Positions 34,103-45,385 of a stretch of DNA of 64,000 nucleotides are shown here, in pieces (positions within the stretch are counted from its first letter, which is position 1; every line of letters begins with the position of its first letter). Below the pieces are notes generated by a model that worked only from the letters and a program-made list of their open reading frames with translations, made no database searches and was not told the origin of the DNA. Both the position numbers and the translations under genes were made by a program. This DNA is from Zarea fungicola (taxonomy: Eukaryota > Ascomycota > Sordariomycetes > Hypocreales > Cordycipitaceae), in assembly GCA_900169235.1 (NCBI GenBank), contig FWCC01000375.1, positions 1 through 64,000 of the forward strand, in the 5' to 3' direction.

Positions 34103-34203
34103 TATAAACGTTAATAGCGGTTAAATAGGCTAAGTTATGAATATACGCAGGGGCTATAAACGTGGTTCAAGCGTCTAAAAAATGTTTTTGGAACGCATCG
34201 TGG

Positions 34204-35219
34204 CTAGACCAAAGCTCTTTTTGTTGACTTTGCATCAAGTAGCTCTTGTAGTACCGATTCTCTCTGGCGCACAATCTCCGCCCAATCCGTGTCACTGAAT
34301 GACTTGTTGACCTCGAGCTGCAATTTGGCAAGCTCTGTGTCTTCCCAAGTAAACCTGTGGCGCAGGATGTCCTGTTCCCAGCTTTGGATGGAAGGGCCAA
34401 GGCGTTCAAGGCGCTGGGCAAAACCGTTCGGACCACCACCGCCACCCAAAGTATTGATTGCTATAGGCCCTGTAAGAGCCCATCGAAGGCCCGGACCTGA
34501 GGAAACAGCCGCGTCAAGATCACTCGCCGAGACAATACCCCGTGAGATCAAGCTGTATGCCTCATTATTGATGGCCGCTTGCAGACGATTGGCGACGAAC
34601 CCAGGTACCTCCTTGTGGAGCTGGATCGGCCGTTTCCCGATGGATTTATAAAAGTTCAGTGCGACAATGATTGAATTCTGATTGGTGCCGGGATGAGGCA
34701 CAACCTCGACTAGAGGAATAAGATGGGGCGGATTGAGAGGATGGCCGACAAGCACGCGATCGGGATTTTTCTCGCAGTGGGTAATGAATTCCGACGCTGG
34801 TAGGCCGGAGGATGAAGAGGCAATAACAACATCAGATCTGGTGTGTTCGTCAATTGATGCCACGAGGCGTTGCTTGAGTTCTAAGCGCTCGGGTCCATTC
34901 TATACAAATCGCATATAGTTAGCCTTTTGCTGTTCAGTGCTTCCACCCGGAGTCATGTTACCTCTTGAACGAAGTCCACTTCGGGCAATCGCGGTGTGAT
35001 ATCATCAACAAATTCAAACCTCTTCCAGAGCTGCTCAAGATCCCCATTCAAACCCAAGTTTGCCCCAGCTTCGGTGACAAATATTCTAAATGTTTGTTCC
35101 GCTCCCGGGGCCGGGTCAGTCATGATGACATTCAGGCCCCGCGACAGGAACAAAAGCGCCCAGCTCGCGCCGATAACGCCGCTACCGATGACGGCAACAG
35201 TGTGAATTTCACGGGACAT
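34204..35219 (-). CDS. 3-hydroxyacyl-CoA dehydrogenase family protein
   Basis: Two exons on the minus strand, 35219-34962 and 34899-34204, with a 62-nt intron in phase 0; 317 residues. The N-terminus has a Rossmann NAD-binding motif, VAVIGSGVIGASWALLFL, and an acidic residue after strand two (MTDPAPG). Later blocks include SSSSGLPASEF, GHPLNPPHLIPLVEV and VPGFVANRLQAA, which are hallmarks of the 3HCDH / lambda-crystallin / gulonate- and carnitine-dehydrogenase group. At about 317 residues it is the short form without a hydratase. It oxidises or reduces a 3-hydroxy acid or its CoA ester; the exact substrate cannot be read. It ends convergently 101 bp from the PKS stop and is divergent from the CoA-transferase gene, which suggests joint function. 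Confidence 0.85.
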
Positions 35220-35655
35220 CTTCTAGTAAGGAACTGGAAACTTACAAGTCAATGTTGGAGATGGATTGAAGTGACAAAAAAGAAGCTTTTGATTGTCTCG
35301 GCCGCAAGACTAGTTCGGGCCACATTGCCGTAGCTCCTGTGGACCATCAAAACTGGCGCCGAGAATGAATGAACAGCTCGCGCTCGCACAGCTGAGCCAG
35401 GCCACCCCACCCAACTGCAACTTAATCCGCCACCGGCTGATCGGGGGACGTACGGGGGCCGCCGGGATCGGGCATTTCCTGCTGCTGTACAGCCTACGCG
35501 AGAAATGGACTAGTAGCCAGAGCTTCCGTAATCCTGTATTGCTGTTCGACAATAGAAGCCTCCAGATATGATCAAAATTTGGTGTAGGTGGATCATAAAA
35601 TCTCAACAGCCGTCCATACTCCCAGGCGATATCTCCAAAGGAAAAATAAATCAAT
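35220..35655. promoter_or_regulatory. divergent promoter of the dehydrogenase and CoA-transferase
   Basis: A 436-bp gap between divergent starts, GC-rich around 35430-35475 with several CCGG/CGG triplets (for example CACCGGCTGATCGGGGG). No exact match to the palindrome at 17330 or 22148 is seen. Confidence 0.45.
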
Positions 35656-37404
35656 ATGACAGACAAGCTTACGCGTGGCTATGGACCGGGGACATGGGTT
35701 GATGAGGAGTTTCAGCCCCTCCCAGAAGAATGCAAACGACTCCTACGCTTGTTGGCTGCGAAAACACCTGGATTCACAACGGACGAATCGCTTTTACAAA
35801 GGGTTCACTTTGAAGGCGATGAGCTGCCCTGCATTCCCGGTCCCATCAAATCGCAAGCTTTGACGGCCACTTTACATGCCATGTTTGGCATTGTTGGTCT
35901 AGAAATTCTTGCCCTTCGTGGTCATGATACGAAGAGCCCTGTCCACATCGATATAAACCACGCAGGTCTCTACCCAGCCACTCCGGCCCTCGTCTCCGTG
36001 GATGGCCTCACTGGACCTGGTGTTATTAAATTGGCAACAGTTCCTCAGTGGGACAAGGATCGCCAGTCCGGTTCCCCTCTCGTGTTCCGTGCAACTGCCA
36101 TCTATGAGACAGCGGACGCTGGTGTTTGGTTCCAGTTCCATGGGTCACTTGATCCATGGAGGGCGCTCGCAGTGATTGGAATCAGCAGGGATCTAGACGC
36201 CACTATTAAAACCAACGATGAGGCATATCGCTTGATTCAGACGCACGTCCGCAAGTACCGCGCTCTGGAACTCGAGCAGCTCATGCTACAGAATGGCCTA
36301 TCAGGCTCCATTGTGCACTCCCCTGATAGCTGGCGAAAAACAGATATGGGAAAGTCTCTTGGACGACATCCACTCATCAACTACACTCGACAGACACAGT
36401 GTTCTTCTGTCGTGCCGACACCATTTCCTCAGTTAAGTGACACGAGGCCACTCGCTGGAATCAAGGTGGTCGAGCTGGTCCGCATCATCGCCGGAAGTGC
36501 GGCTGGCGCTGCCCTTGCGTCCATGGGCGCTGATGTCATCCGCGTGAACTCTGCCAAGCTCAAGGACTACACCCCGGCGCAGCCTTCATCTCTCATGGCA
36601 GGCAAAACGACGATCCAGTTGGATCTGGAGGACCCTGTCGATCATTCGAGGCTGATGAAGCTTTTCGAGGAAGCCGATGTAATTTTGCAGGGTTACCGAT
36701 TAGGCTCCCTTGAGCGCCGCGGTTTTGGCCTCAATGCCGCCCTGGAGATTGCCAACAAGCGCGGTAAAGGAATCATCTATGTCAGCGAGAACTGTTACGG
36801 GCCAGATGGACCCTATGCAGAGAGGCCCGGCTGGCAACAAGTAGCGGATGCCGCGGCTGGCAGCTCCTACGTTATGGCCCAGTCTTTTGGATGTCCTCCA
36901 GGGCAGGGCGTGCTTCCCAGCCTGCCAATATCGGACATGTCCACGGGAATTCTTACGGCCCTGATAATAGCCTGTGGAATTAGGGATCGGGCCAAGTTCG
37001 GAGGCTCCTACCACGGCCATGCCGCGCTGACTGGGTATAACATGGCCACGCTTGATCCCGAGGTGCGGCTCTACCAGCCTGAGGTCGTACAGCGAATCCA
37101 AGACAAGTTTAAATTTGCTGCCTGGTCGAGCGATGCCCATGTTGCACCTCTGTATTACGACATCGTGAAGGCATGGAAAGAGAGTAGCTCGTTAACCCAA
37201 GACGAGAAGTGCTATGTGCATTTCTCTGATTCCGTCTTTGGAGACGACCTGCGAACGCTTGCACCAGTTGTCAGATATGGCGAGGAGGGCTTCAACCCAA
37301 AATGGACCAGCCCACCTGTCCCTTTCTGCTATCATGAATATAGAACCTTCTCAGCTGAGAAGAGAACGCTGGGAACGGCCTGGCAAAATGGCCATAGCGG
37401 ATAG
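35656..37404 (+). CDS. class III CoA-transferase (CaiB/BaiF family)
   Basis: A single-exon protein of 582 residues. The CaiB/BaiF core begins near residue 265 with PLAGIKVVELVRIIAGSAAG, followed by GADVIRVN, IQLDLEDP, ADVILQGYRLGSLERRGFG and a C-terminal catalytic region. An N-terminal half of about 250 residues shares family features with the doubled fungal members. The usual catalytic aspartate of the family follows the LQGYRPG-like block; here the segment SENCYGPDGPYAERPGWQQ fits its neighbourhood. It moves CoA between organic acids, so it could activate a free acid or take over a PKS-derived acyl-CoA. It is divergent from the dehydrogenase gene. A polyketide-cluster role is inference; a catabolic role in acid activation is the alternative. 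Confidence 0.82.
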   Translation: MTDKLTRGYGPGTWVDEEFQPLPEECKRLLRLLAAKTPGFTTDESLLQRVHFEGDELPCIPGPIKSQALTATLHAMFGIVGLEILALRGHDTKSPVHIDINHAGLYPATPALVSVDGLTGPGVIKLATVPQWDKDRQSGSPLVFRATAIYETADAGVWFQFHGSLDPWRALAVIGISRDLDATIKTNDEAYRLIQTHVRKYRALELEQLMLQNGLSGSIVHSPDSWRKTDMGKSLGRHPLINYTRQTQCSSVVPTPFPQLSDTRPLAGIKVVELVRIIAGSAAGAALASMGADVIRVNSAKLKDYTPAQPSSLMAGKTTIQLDLEDPVDHSRLMKLFEEADVILQGYRLGSLERRGFGLNAALEIANKRGKGIIYVSENCYGPDGPYAERPGWQQVADAAAGSSYVMAQSFGCPPGQGVLPSLPISDMSTGILTALIIACGIRDRAKFGGSYHGHAALTGYNMATLDPEVRLYQPEVVQRIQDKFKFAAWSSDAHVAPLYYDIVKAWKESSSLTQDEKCYVHFSDSVFGDDLRTLAPVVRYGEEGFNPKWTSPPVPFCYHEYRTFSAEKRTLGTAWQNGHSG

Positions 37405-37953
37405 ATTTTCAAGCCAAGGGTATTTTCTTCGGAAATGTTACCGATGTGAAGATTTAAGATTTTTTTTTTGGATGAAAATATTTACCTTGCATTACTTCTC
37501 GTGTGCGTCACCGTCATGTCATGTCTTAGTTTTGTCGTAGACTTGTATGTAATTGCACCGTAAAACCCGACAGTTTTCATACGTCGCAGTGTGTACAAAG
37601 ATACACAAAAAGAGGCAGCCGACGCTCTTGCGAGCGCCATTTGCCTTTTGGATAGGAATTTCCTGGCATTAATAATATCATCATCCTCATCATCATTGTG
37701 AGCTGATGCAGTAGCGCGCTCCGCCGGTGGGCCAAGGTGTAGGGATGCACTGGCAGCTCAGCCGCAGCTGAACAATGTGCTCCGCGGGCACGCACGAGGT
37801 GAACAACGTAGAATATATTAAAAAGGCATCTGTCACCTTCCATCATTTGTACCATGTACAACCCAAACTCAACCTGATGTCGTCTTTCGCGCTACCACCG
37901 AGATTCAACGCAACCCGACGTATCACCTGCCGAGTGCTCAATTTTTGCTGACA
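37405..37953. other. intergenic stretch before HET gene 2
   Basis: No gene is seen. It contains a poly-T tract near 37459, a short ATC/TCA microsatellite near 37676-37697, and the promoter side of the HET gene. Confidence 0.4.
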
Positions 37954-40477
37954 ATGGGCTCCTGCTGTTCCTCTCCATCTGCCCCATCTGAGACCTCTGG
38001 CCATCCCAGCCGGAGGCCTGGGCTGGCCGCATCAGCCGCGCCAACGGCACAACAAAGTCAAACCAGAGCGTGAGCCTGCTTCCTGTGCCGTCCTTGCTAC
38101 ACTCGCCGTGGGAAGCACTTATTGACTTGGCCGACCCAGAACTGGTGCTCTGAACGCTCCGAGTGCCGCGCCTCCGCTTCGTTCTATCCAGGACATGGAT
38201 GATGAAGCCATTTCACGACTTGTTGATGAAGTAATGGGCGAGATGGGCAAAGCTCCCGGCACTTTCCACTCTGACGATGGGCAGACAACAACGGGCAAGC
38301 AAGATGACGTCGGGAAGCAGGTCCTCATTGCGTCCCTCCGTCGCGGATACTTTTCCAACGACCCGGTCGCCGTAGGTGTTGACGGTAAGATCGACGCCGA
38401 CTACTTAAATCCTGGCCCTGACATTGATCCCATCCAACAAATGACCAATAGCGGATATCTCTCCGCAACCGCTGAATCCCGTCAAAGTCCCAAGCAAACC
38501 CGGTACAGAACGCTGTGCATGTTTTCGTCGAACATGGTCGGCCCAGTGGGAGACGAGCTAAGGGCCCTCAAAGACGACGATGATGTTGATTCTGTTTCAA
38601 TTATATCTGCAGGCCAGGATACAAATCCTGAACGCTTCAGCCCGTGTGCCATCGACTGCTGGCTCAAGCGTCACGCCAACGTGCCTGCATCCCATCGAGA
38701 ACCGTTGCCAAATTTCGTTTCCAGTCAGCAATCTCCCCTCGGCCAGGTCGCGGCGGACAGCACACCGTACCTCCCACTTTCAACAAAGCAGACTCGCATT
38801 CTCTGTCTGGACCCTGGCTCCTTAGGTGACAAGATCACTTGCTCGTTGGTCGTGCGGCCCGTCGCAAGCTCCACCCTCCAGGGCCAGTCGGCAAGCCTTG
38901 TCTCTTACGAAGCCCTCTCGTACACTTGGGGTGACGCGACCCCCAAATTTTCCATACAATGTAACGGCAAGGCTCTGTCCGTTGCGTCCAACCTCTACTC
39001 GGCCCTGCAGCATCTCCGGCACGCCAACACTCGCCGATACCTGTGGATCGACGCCATTTGCATCAACCAGAAAGACCTAGACGAGAAGAGCACACAGATC
39101 CCGTTCATGTTGGACATCTACAAGGAGGCGGCTCGGGTGGTTATCTGGCTTGGTGACGAGTCAGCCACGTCGGCGCTCGCTGTTGAGTCGATGCGGGCGC
39201 TTGACGATTTCCTGGAGCGCAAGGGCGTCATGTTCCGTGTCCACGACCCGCAATGCTACCAGATCCTCAAAGATGTCTGCGACGCTCAGGGTGAGCTGTT
39301 TGCTCGTCCGTGGTTCACCCGGAGCTGGATCCGCCAGGAGATTACCGCGGCGAAGGACGTCATTATCCTCTGCGGTCACGACAGCCTTAGCTGGTATACC
39401 CTCAAGCGGTCCGCCGCGCGACTGCCACACCTTCGCCACAAGCTGGGCAAGGAAACCGGAACTGAAGTGCAAGGGTCAAAGCACAAGCCGCAAGACTTGG
39501 CCATTTCATACCTCACGCGCGGATGGAAGTACGGCCATCCCATCCTTGGGGTCAGTAGCCACATACGGAGCATCTGGTACTACCACGTGGGCGGCCTGCT
39601 CGAGCTGCTCATGACCAGCAGACATTTCGAAGCGACCGATGCTCGCGACAAGGTCTACGCCGTGCTTGGCCTCGGCCAGGTCCCAATGACGACGCGGAAG
39701 TCGCTCAGAACAGGTAAAGAACCGGCTGAGCCGCCTTCCCCCACTCCCCTCTTCCCTGTCGACTACACCAAATCTGTTTCCGAGGTCTACCAAGACGCGG
39801 TCAAGTACCTGATCAACCGCGACCGCAACCTCGACATCCTGGCCCTGCTCCTAACCTGCCGCAACGCCCAATCGGCGACCGATCTCCCATCCTGGGTTCC
39901 CGACTGGCGTGTCCCCGCCAGCCAAGTCCGCATCAGGCAAAACTTTGACTTCCTGACCATGAAGTTCGCCGCCGGAGGGCTGGGCACTGAAGCCGAGCCG
40001 CAGCGCCACGACGAGCTGGGCGTGCTCCGCGCCCGCGGCTACTTCCTGGACCGCATTACGGGCGAGATGCCGTACACGGCTACGGCATTCAACATGGTCT
40101 CGTCCGTACCTGGACTCATCGGCCTGGACTCGCCGCCGGTGCGGGAGCTATTTGTGAGCCCCTTTGATGCGGTCAAGGACAAGACACGGTGCTTCCAGAC
40201 CGAGCGCGGGGGGGTGTGCCTGGCGCCTGCGGCGACGCGCGTGGGGGACTGCCTGGCGATTTTGTTTGGCGCCAAGCACCTGGTTGTTGTGCGGTCTCGA
40301 GGTGTGGTACAGGGAGTTGAGAATGATTTGGAGAGTCGGCCAGCGTCAAGAGGCGGTGGTGACGGGTATGTTTGTGAGTTGGTTGGACCATGCATCCACC
40401 CCAAGGCCATGTTTGGGGAGCTTATAGAGGCTTGTCAAGAAGACCAGGCGGTGGTCCAGGACTTTATTTTTATTTAG
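37954..40477 (+). CDS. HET-domain protein 2 with an MGSCC N-terminus
   Basis: I join a short first exon, 37954-38069, to 38140-40477 through a 70-nt intron (GTGAGC..CAG) that keeps frame into the long frame; 817 residues. The first exon begins MGSCCSSPSAPSE, a Gly2 plus Cys4/Cys5 arrangement typical of myristoylated and palmitoylated proteins, which suggests membrane anchoring. An alternative is a start at the in-frame ATG at 38195 without this exon. The HET core begins near residue 295 with YEALSYTWGDA, then RYLWIDAICINQKD and EAARVVIWLGDES, and later RPWFTRSWIRQEI. A long C-terminal part has no further recognised domain. It lies inside the PKS cluster yet is probably not a biosynthetic enzyme. 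Non-self recognition is the usual role of the family. Confidence 0.75.
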
Positions 40478-41251
40478 AGAGAGACTTATAAACATAGAGC
40501 CAGACTAAGCACTAGAGAGTAAACGAATATATTAATGAGCTTAAAGGCCATAGCTGGTCTAGATAGTTTGGTCTCTATTGATCAGTCTGAGCAATAGTTC
40601 CACTATTAAGAGTGCTACTGTTAACAATACTTACAAGCAATAACGTACTATTTAATATAATTTAGTTGACCTGGGCATACTACCTACTGTGACTTGGAAA
40701 ATAAATCCTCGTTTCAGTGGGTAGGATGGATTGCTCAATTACTATTGCCTACGGCCATGTAAGAGCGCGACGCGGGTTATTATGTATTATTTCCTACTAA
40801 TTTCATGTCGCATAGTCGAAATTTACTTTATAAAGACGGGTACCAGTATAGATGTAACAGGAAGGTGTAGAATGAGATCGTTACAAGTGTAATTGCCATG
40901 TAGGGTAGCCAAAACTTTCAGTGTGTGAGGACAGCTGAACCAGCCTCCGATGCGTTCACGGCAGGTGTGAACAGATCCAAGGCCTAGCTAGTGGCGTGGA
41001 ATGTGCCGGGTACAGCGGGTAGCTTCGGAGTGTCCCAAATGCAGGAAGCAGAGGGCGGAATCAAGACCCGTATGACGCACGCCGCCTCCTCACAGCGTCG
41101 GTCCATTTTATATTCCAAGGGTTGGCCTCGCCGGACGATCGAAAGTCGTACTAATAATTGCTTGGTGCCCACTGAGCCACCACCACCATCCTCTCCAGTT
41201 TTACCCATTTCTAGCGCCCAGTCTCTTTGAGGCTTGATTTTGAACGACCGA
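40478..41251. other. intergenic stretch upstream of the acyltransferase
   Basis: No gene is seen. AT-rich 3' sequence of the HET gene is followed by the acyltransferase promoter, with CGG triplets near 41008-41030. Confidence 0.4.
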
Positions 41252-42607
41252 ATGGATCAGCAACTGCGACAACCTGGCATATTTGGCCAGCTATGCTGGG
41301 ACACGTATACTGTAATCTTGCTGGGTTTCGCAGACCAACCAGGAATAAGTCGTGATGCTGTCCTGGACACACTTGACAGAAGCGCACTTCGACTGTTGGA
41401 AGCGTACCCCTCCCTTGCCGGTCAAGTAGTGAAGCAGAACCAGTCAGCTACCAATTCGGGGACTTACAGGATCGTCCCTTATCCACCTCACCAGAACAAA
41501 TCACCCGTGCGACGCAAAGACTGCACCAAACTCTGCCCCTCCTATGAAGAGATAATCAAAGCTGATGCCCCCTTTGCAATGCTTGATGGCGATATTCTCT
41601 GCCCAGTAAAGGGCATGGGATACCAGTACGGTGCCGGCACTGAGCTGCCAGTTCTTATTATGCAGGCAAGCTTCATCAAAGGCGGGCTCCTTCTCAGCTT
41701 TGCCTCCATGCACAACGCTCTAGACATGAACGGCCAAGGTACCATTTTGAAAATGTTTGCCGCGGCTGGACGGGGTGAGGAATTCGACCCTGTCTTTGTG
41801 GCGGCTGGAAACCGAGACGCCGATACAATTGTGCCTCTTTTACGACCCGGTGAAGCTCCAGCCAATCATGACAGCATGCGCCGGCCCTCCACCCTGCAGG
41901 CGAAAGCAGCGGAACAGACTCGTCCAAAACCAGCTCTATGGTCTTACTGGCGCTTCTCAGCCGAACAGCTGGAGGACCTGAAAAAGGTTGCATCGAGCGG
42001 ACGAAGCTGGGTCTCCACCAACGATGCCCTCACAGCGTTCCTCGTCCAGTGCCTGACAAGAGTGCGTCTCAGGGAAGGACGAGTCGATGCGGATGAGATT
42101 GTTCAACTGCAGCGTGCCGTTGACTCACGCTCGGTGCTTAGCCCGCCGGTGGAGGACGGCTACCTGGGCCACCTCGTTGCTCTTGCTGACAAGACGTGGC
42201 CCTCATCACAGAACCTTTGTGATGCCTCTCTAGCGGATGTCGCTGTGGATGTCAGAGAGTCACTCAAGGTGGTCGATGACCACTTTGTTCGAAGTCTCGC
42301 CACACTAATTAACGACACAGAGGACAAGACCACAATTTTCTACGGAGCTGGGAACAAGGCTGGGAGGGATTTCCTGTGCTCATCATGGGCGCAGCTTCAC
42401 TGGCTTTACAACTGTGATTTTGGACCGGGTCTCGGTGCCCCAACTATGGTGAGGCGACCACGCATGGTACCTGTTCCTGACTTGGCTTATATTATGCCCA
42501 AGGACCGCAACGGGAACATGTTTCTTGCAACAAGTCTCTTCCACGAGGATTTTGTTGGACTAGTAAACGATGATGTTTGGGGTCAACGTGCGAAACTTGT
42601 CGGCTGA
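41252..42607 (+). CDS. Tri101/BAHD-type acyltransferase
   Basis: A single-exon protein of 451 residues. The start is the ATG at 41252; the frame reaches further upstream only from a TTG. The catalytic HXXXD motif is HNALD in SFASMHNALDMNG, and the structural DFGWG-like motif appears as DFGPG near residue 390. Both are expected for the trichothecene 3-O-acetyltransferase / BAHD fold. It should transfer an acyl group from CoA (or a carrier) to a hydroxyl or amine. In a cluster with a highly reducing PKS lacking a release domain, it may either tailor the product or help unload the chain. The donor and acceptor are unknown. It is convergent with the regulator gene. Confidence 0.85.
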   Translation: MDQQLRQPGIFGQLCWDTYTVILLGFADQPGISRDAVLDTLDRSALRLLEAYPSLAGQVVKQNQSATNSGTYRIVPYPPHQNKSPVRRKDCTKLCPSYEEIIKADAPFAMLDGDILCPVKGMGYQYGAGTELPVLIMQASFIKGGLLLSFASMHNALDMNGQGTILKMFAAAGRGEEFDPVFVAAGNRDADTIVPLLRPGEAPANHDSMRRPSTLQAKAAEQTRPKPALWSYWRFSAEQLEDLKKVASSGRSWVSTNDALTAFLVQCLTRVRLREGRVDADEIVQLQRAVDSRSVLSPPVEDGYLGHLVALADKTWPSSQNLCDASLADVAVDVRESLKVVDDHFVRSLATLINDTEDKTTIFYGAGNKAGRDFLCSSWAQLHWLYNCDFGPGLGAPTMVRRPRMVPVPDLAYIMPKDRNGNMFLATSLFHEDFVGLVNDDVWGQRAKLVG

Positions 42608-42960
42608 GCGCGCATGTTATCGATTGGAGGAAGGGAAGGCAGGACAGTCGGGGATGCCGTGCATTGCTCTAAATGACTAATTTCTACGCCAGATAGGCGC
42701 ATTAGGAGTGCTTAGCATGCGATTAGAATGTCAGATATTCCCATTAGCCTGTGATGAATGTGTTATCAACATTTGTTTGAGTCATTAAGTTTTTCTAATA
42801 AGGATATGAGACAGCTGGCTCACTACTCTCGGGAATGTTGGCCACAATGGCAAAGTGCAAGTCCGTATTTATTATTACAATCGTGACCACTAGTCAGGCT
42901 ATTTCATAGACCCATTACTTTACATTTCTCTTCAAGACAATTTCCCCTATGGCGTGTCCA
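42608..42960. other. convergent 3' region
   Basis: A 353-bp gap between the stops of the acyltransferase and the regulator, with no gene; it should hold both terminators. Confidence 0.5.
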
Positions 42961-45385
42961 TCACCGAGCCCCATTGGCAGAGAATCTTTCCATGCCCGCA
43001 AATATTTCAGGATCGTAAGTTTCCGATGAATAAAGTTCAAACATCTCCAAATCTCCCATGCCAAGATACGTCATGCTTTCGAATGCATTCGGCGCAGAGG
43101 CTGAGTCTGGCGGCTGCTGGTCCATACGCGGTACAAATGATAATGAGGGCTCTTCGTGGCCGTCATTCTGTACTGTCATGGTAGCATCTGCATTCTGATT
43201 AGGTTCATGATTCATTCTGCAGCCCATTTCCCAGGCGATGTGCGATGCTACAACTGACCTTGAGATGTGCACGCTGCCAACATGTTCCGGAGGTACCTTG
43301 AGCAGCTGAACACAAGACTGTTATCCTCGTCCAATTTCTGAAAAATCGTCTCCACTTGGCCGAGGAGAGCTTTGCAGTGGGCTAAAGCTGCTTCATCTAC
43401 ATCAGCTCCATGCTGTGCCCAGAGTATTCGTCCAAGGATGACTAGTGACGCTGTGAATACTGTTGATTAGAATTCGGTTAGCGACTCCTTTCTTGTCTAA
43501 TAGGGGATAAAAAGGATATGCTGACCATAGTGAAGCGTAAAATACCACATGCCTAGGTTATTCCTGCTTGTTTCGTCCCGGGTGATGATCGAGTACACAA
43601 GCTCAATGGTGCTTTGTGCTGAGTGGATGCATTCGTGGGCCTCCACCATGGCGAGTTGTATGAGATACGACGGACCTTTTGAATCCGTTGATGTTCCGCC
43701 AAAAAGATGCCGGATGGTGCTGCCGAGCAAAGGCCGGTGGATGAGAGTATTGATGTTGTGGTACCTCAACGTGAGGATGACGCACAGCCGATTAACAGGA
43801 GCGTTTTCCAATACGGTGTTCTCCTTAGGCTCGCGCAGCTGTAGATACGGGGGCAGGCTGGAAGACCAGTTCCGAAGTTCTTTTTTGAACTCTGCAGACG
43901 CGTGCAGCGACGCCATGTCATCTGACTCTGATTCGAAAGTATCCACGTTGCCTGCGTACTGCTTCTGTAGAGACTTGTTCATAATCTTGTACAGTCGGAA
44001 TGAATGATCCAGGAATTTGCCGGGTACATCCATTTCAGAATGTAGGTCAGCTTGAAATGTCAAGGCTGACTCGGATGGCCGGGATCGATCAACCATGAAC
44101 TCATCCGGAATGCTTACTGGCCGACCAAAAGCCACACTCAGAACTTTATCCATACAGTAAATTACCACCCACGTCCGTCGACGATACTCGGTTTGATGGT
44201 CCTCGGTGGCTTCCCGGGCCGGGGTGCTGTGGAGACCTAAAGCCATTGCCGATCGAACAACAAGACCAAGAACATTCCAGGCTTGTACCGAGCGCTGAGA
44301 TCCCTGGCAGTGGATGACAAAGAGGAGGAGGTAATGGACAATCTCAAGGCTGATGACTTGCTTCGAGAGCTCATCACATAGATCTCTCGCTCTTTTAAAG
44401 AACACGTTGGATCTTTGCTGACGTTGCTGTGCAGATGGCAGAGAGTCGCGGTCAAAACTGCTAGCCATGGCAAAGATCATGTTCAGAATCCCAAGCCATG
44501 TTCTACGAACCCTTGTCCATCCATTTGCCTTTCCGTCGGCGTATGTTTTTCGCAGGGTTTCTTCGTGAATAAAGGGAAAAACAACGCCAGCTGTGTCAAA
44601 GTAAATGTCGAGCAAGCTGTCCATTTCTTCCGTGGAGGGTAAAGTTGTCATCGACCGCGGGGCGTAGTTGGGAGAAGCCACGACAGGGTTGGCGTAAGAA
44701 AGTGAGGCCTTGGCCATGTTACTTTCATTGAGATCAAATTGCTTTTCTGAAATACCCTGCTCTCGACGTGCAGCATGGCGCATATGGTTCACCGCACCAA
44801 GGATCAGACGTGTGAAGTTGATGTTGGACGAACCCCCAAAGAAGGCTGATGTGTGCTCTTTGACGAAAGTCATAGCCATGCCGTTGGTTGTAGCATCTTC
44901 ATCTTGTGGCTCTTCAAGGCCAATCGCACGCGCGGAATCCTCATTTTCATGGTCTGGGGCCGTTGACGCGGTAGTGGCTGGGAAAGGATGGTACGGGCGG
45001 CACTGGGCATCGCTAGAGCAAGCGGTGAGATGACCCTCAAGTATGAAGTTCAGTCGTTGGACCACCTGCTCGACACTTGTAACTCGCTGGTCCAGGTCTG
45101 AGATGTACTCCTTCCGCACAATTATGTTGGCTGCTGACTCGCTGGGCTCATACTGACAGTCAAAATTAAGCGAGAGGCATGACGCGCAAGAGGGCCGTCG
45201 CCCATCACATCTACGGCATTAAAAGAAGGCATCAATGATAGTGTCATAAATTGGAGGCATAAATTGATGAATCAGGGTAATTCATACCTAGACTTGCGCA
45301 GACGACAAGCCGTGCATGCTAAAGCGATTCGTCGTCGCTTGGCAGCAGGACTCGTCGCTCCATTCTCAAAGGACTTTGATGCCAT
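42961..45385 (-). CDS. Zn2Cys6 fungal transcription factor
   Basis: Four exons on the minus strand: 45385-45288, 45210-43526, 43450-43259 and 43187-42961, with introns of 77, 75 and 71 nt; 733 residues. The first splice rebuilds the binuclear zinc cluster, CX2CX6CX6CX2CX6C, at about residues 24-51, preceded by a basic KRRR run. A short coiled-coil-like linker follows ([19 protein letters not shown]). The middle domain ([19 protein letters not shown], later [12 protein letters not shown] and [13 protein letters not shown]) is the fungal-specific regulatory domain PF04082. The last intron, with a GTCAGT donor, is the least certain. It is the only DNA-binding regulator in the cluster and is divergent from the FAD monooxygenase, so it is the natural pathway regulator. 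That role is inferred. Confidence 0.85.

Noticed and set aside
39150..39614. 154-codon frame inside HET gene 2
   Set aside because: An alternate-frame shadow of a GC-rich coding region; arginine/serine-rich with no motif.
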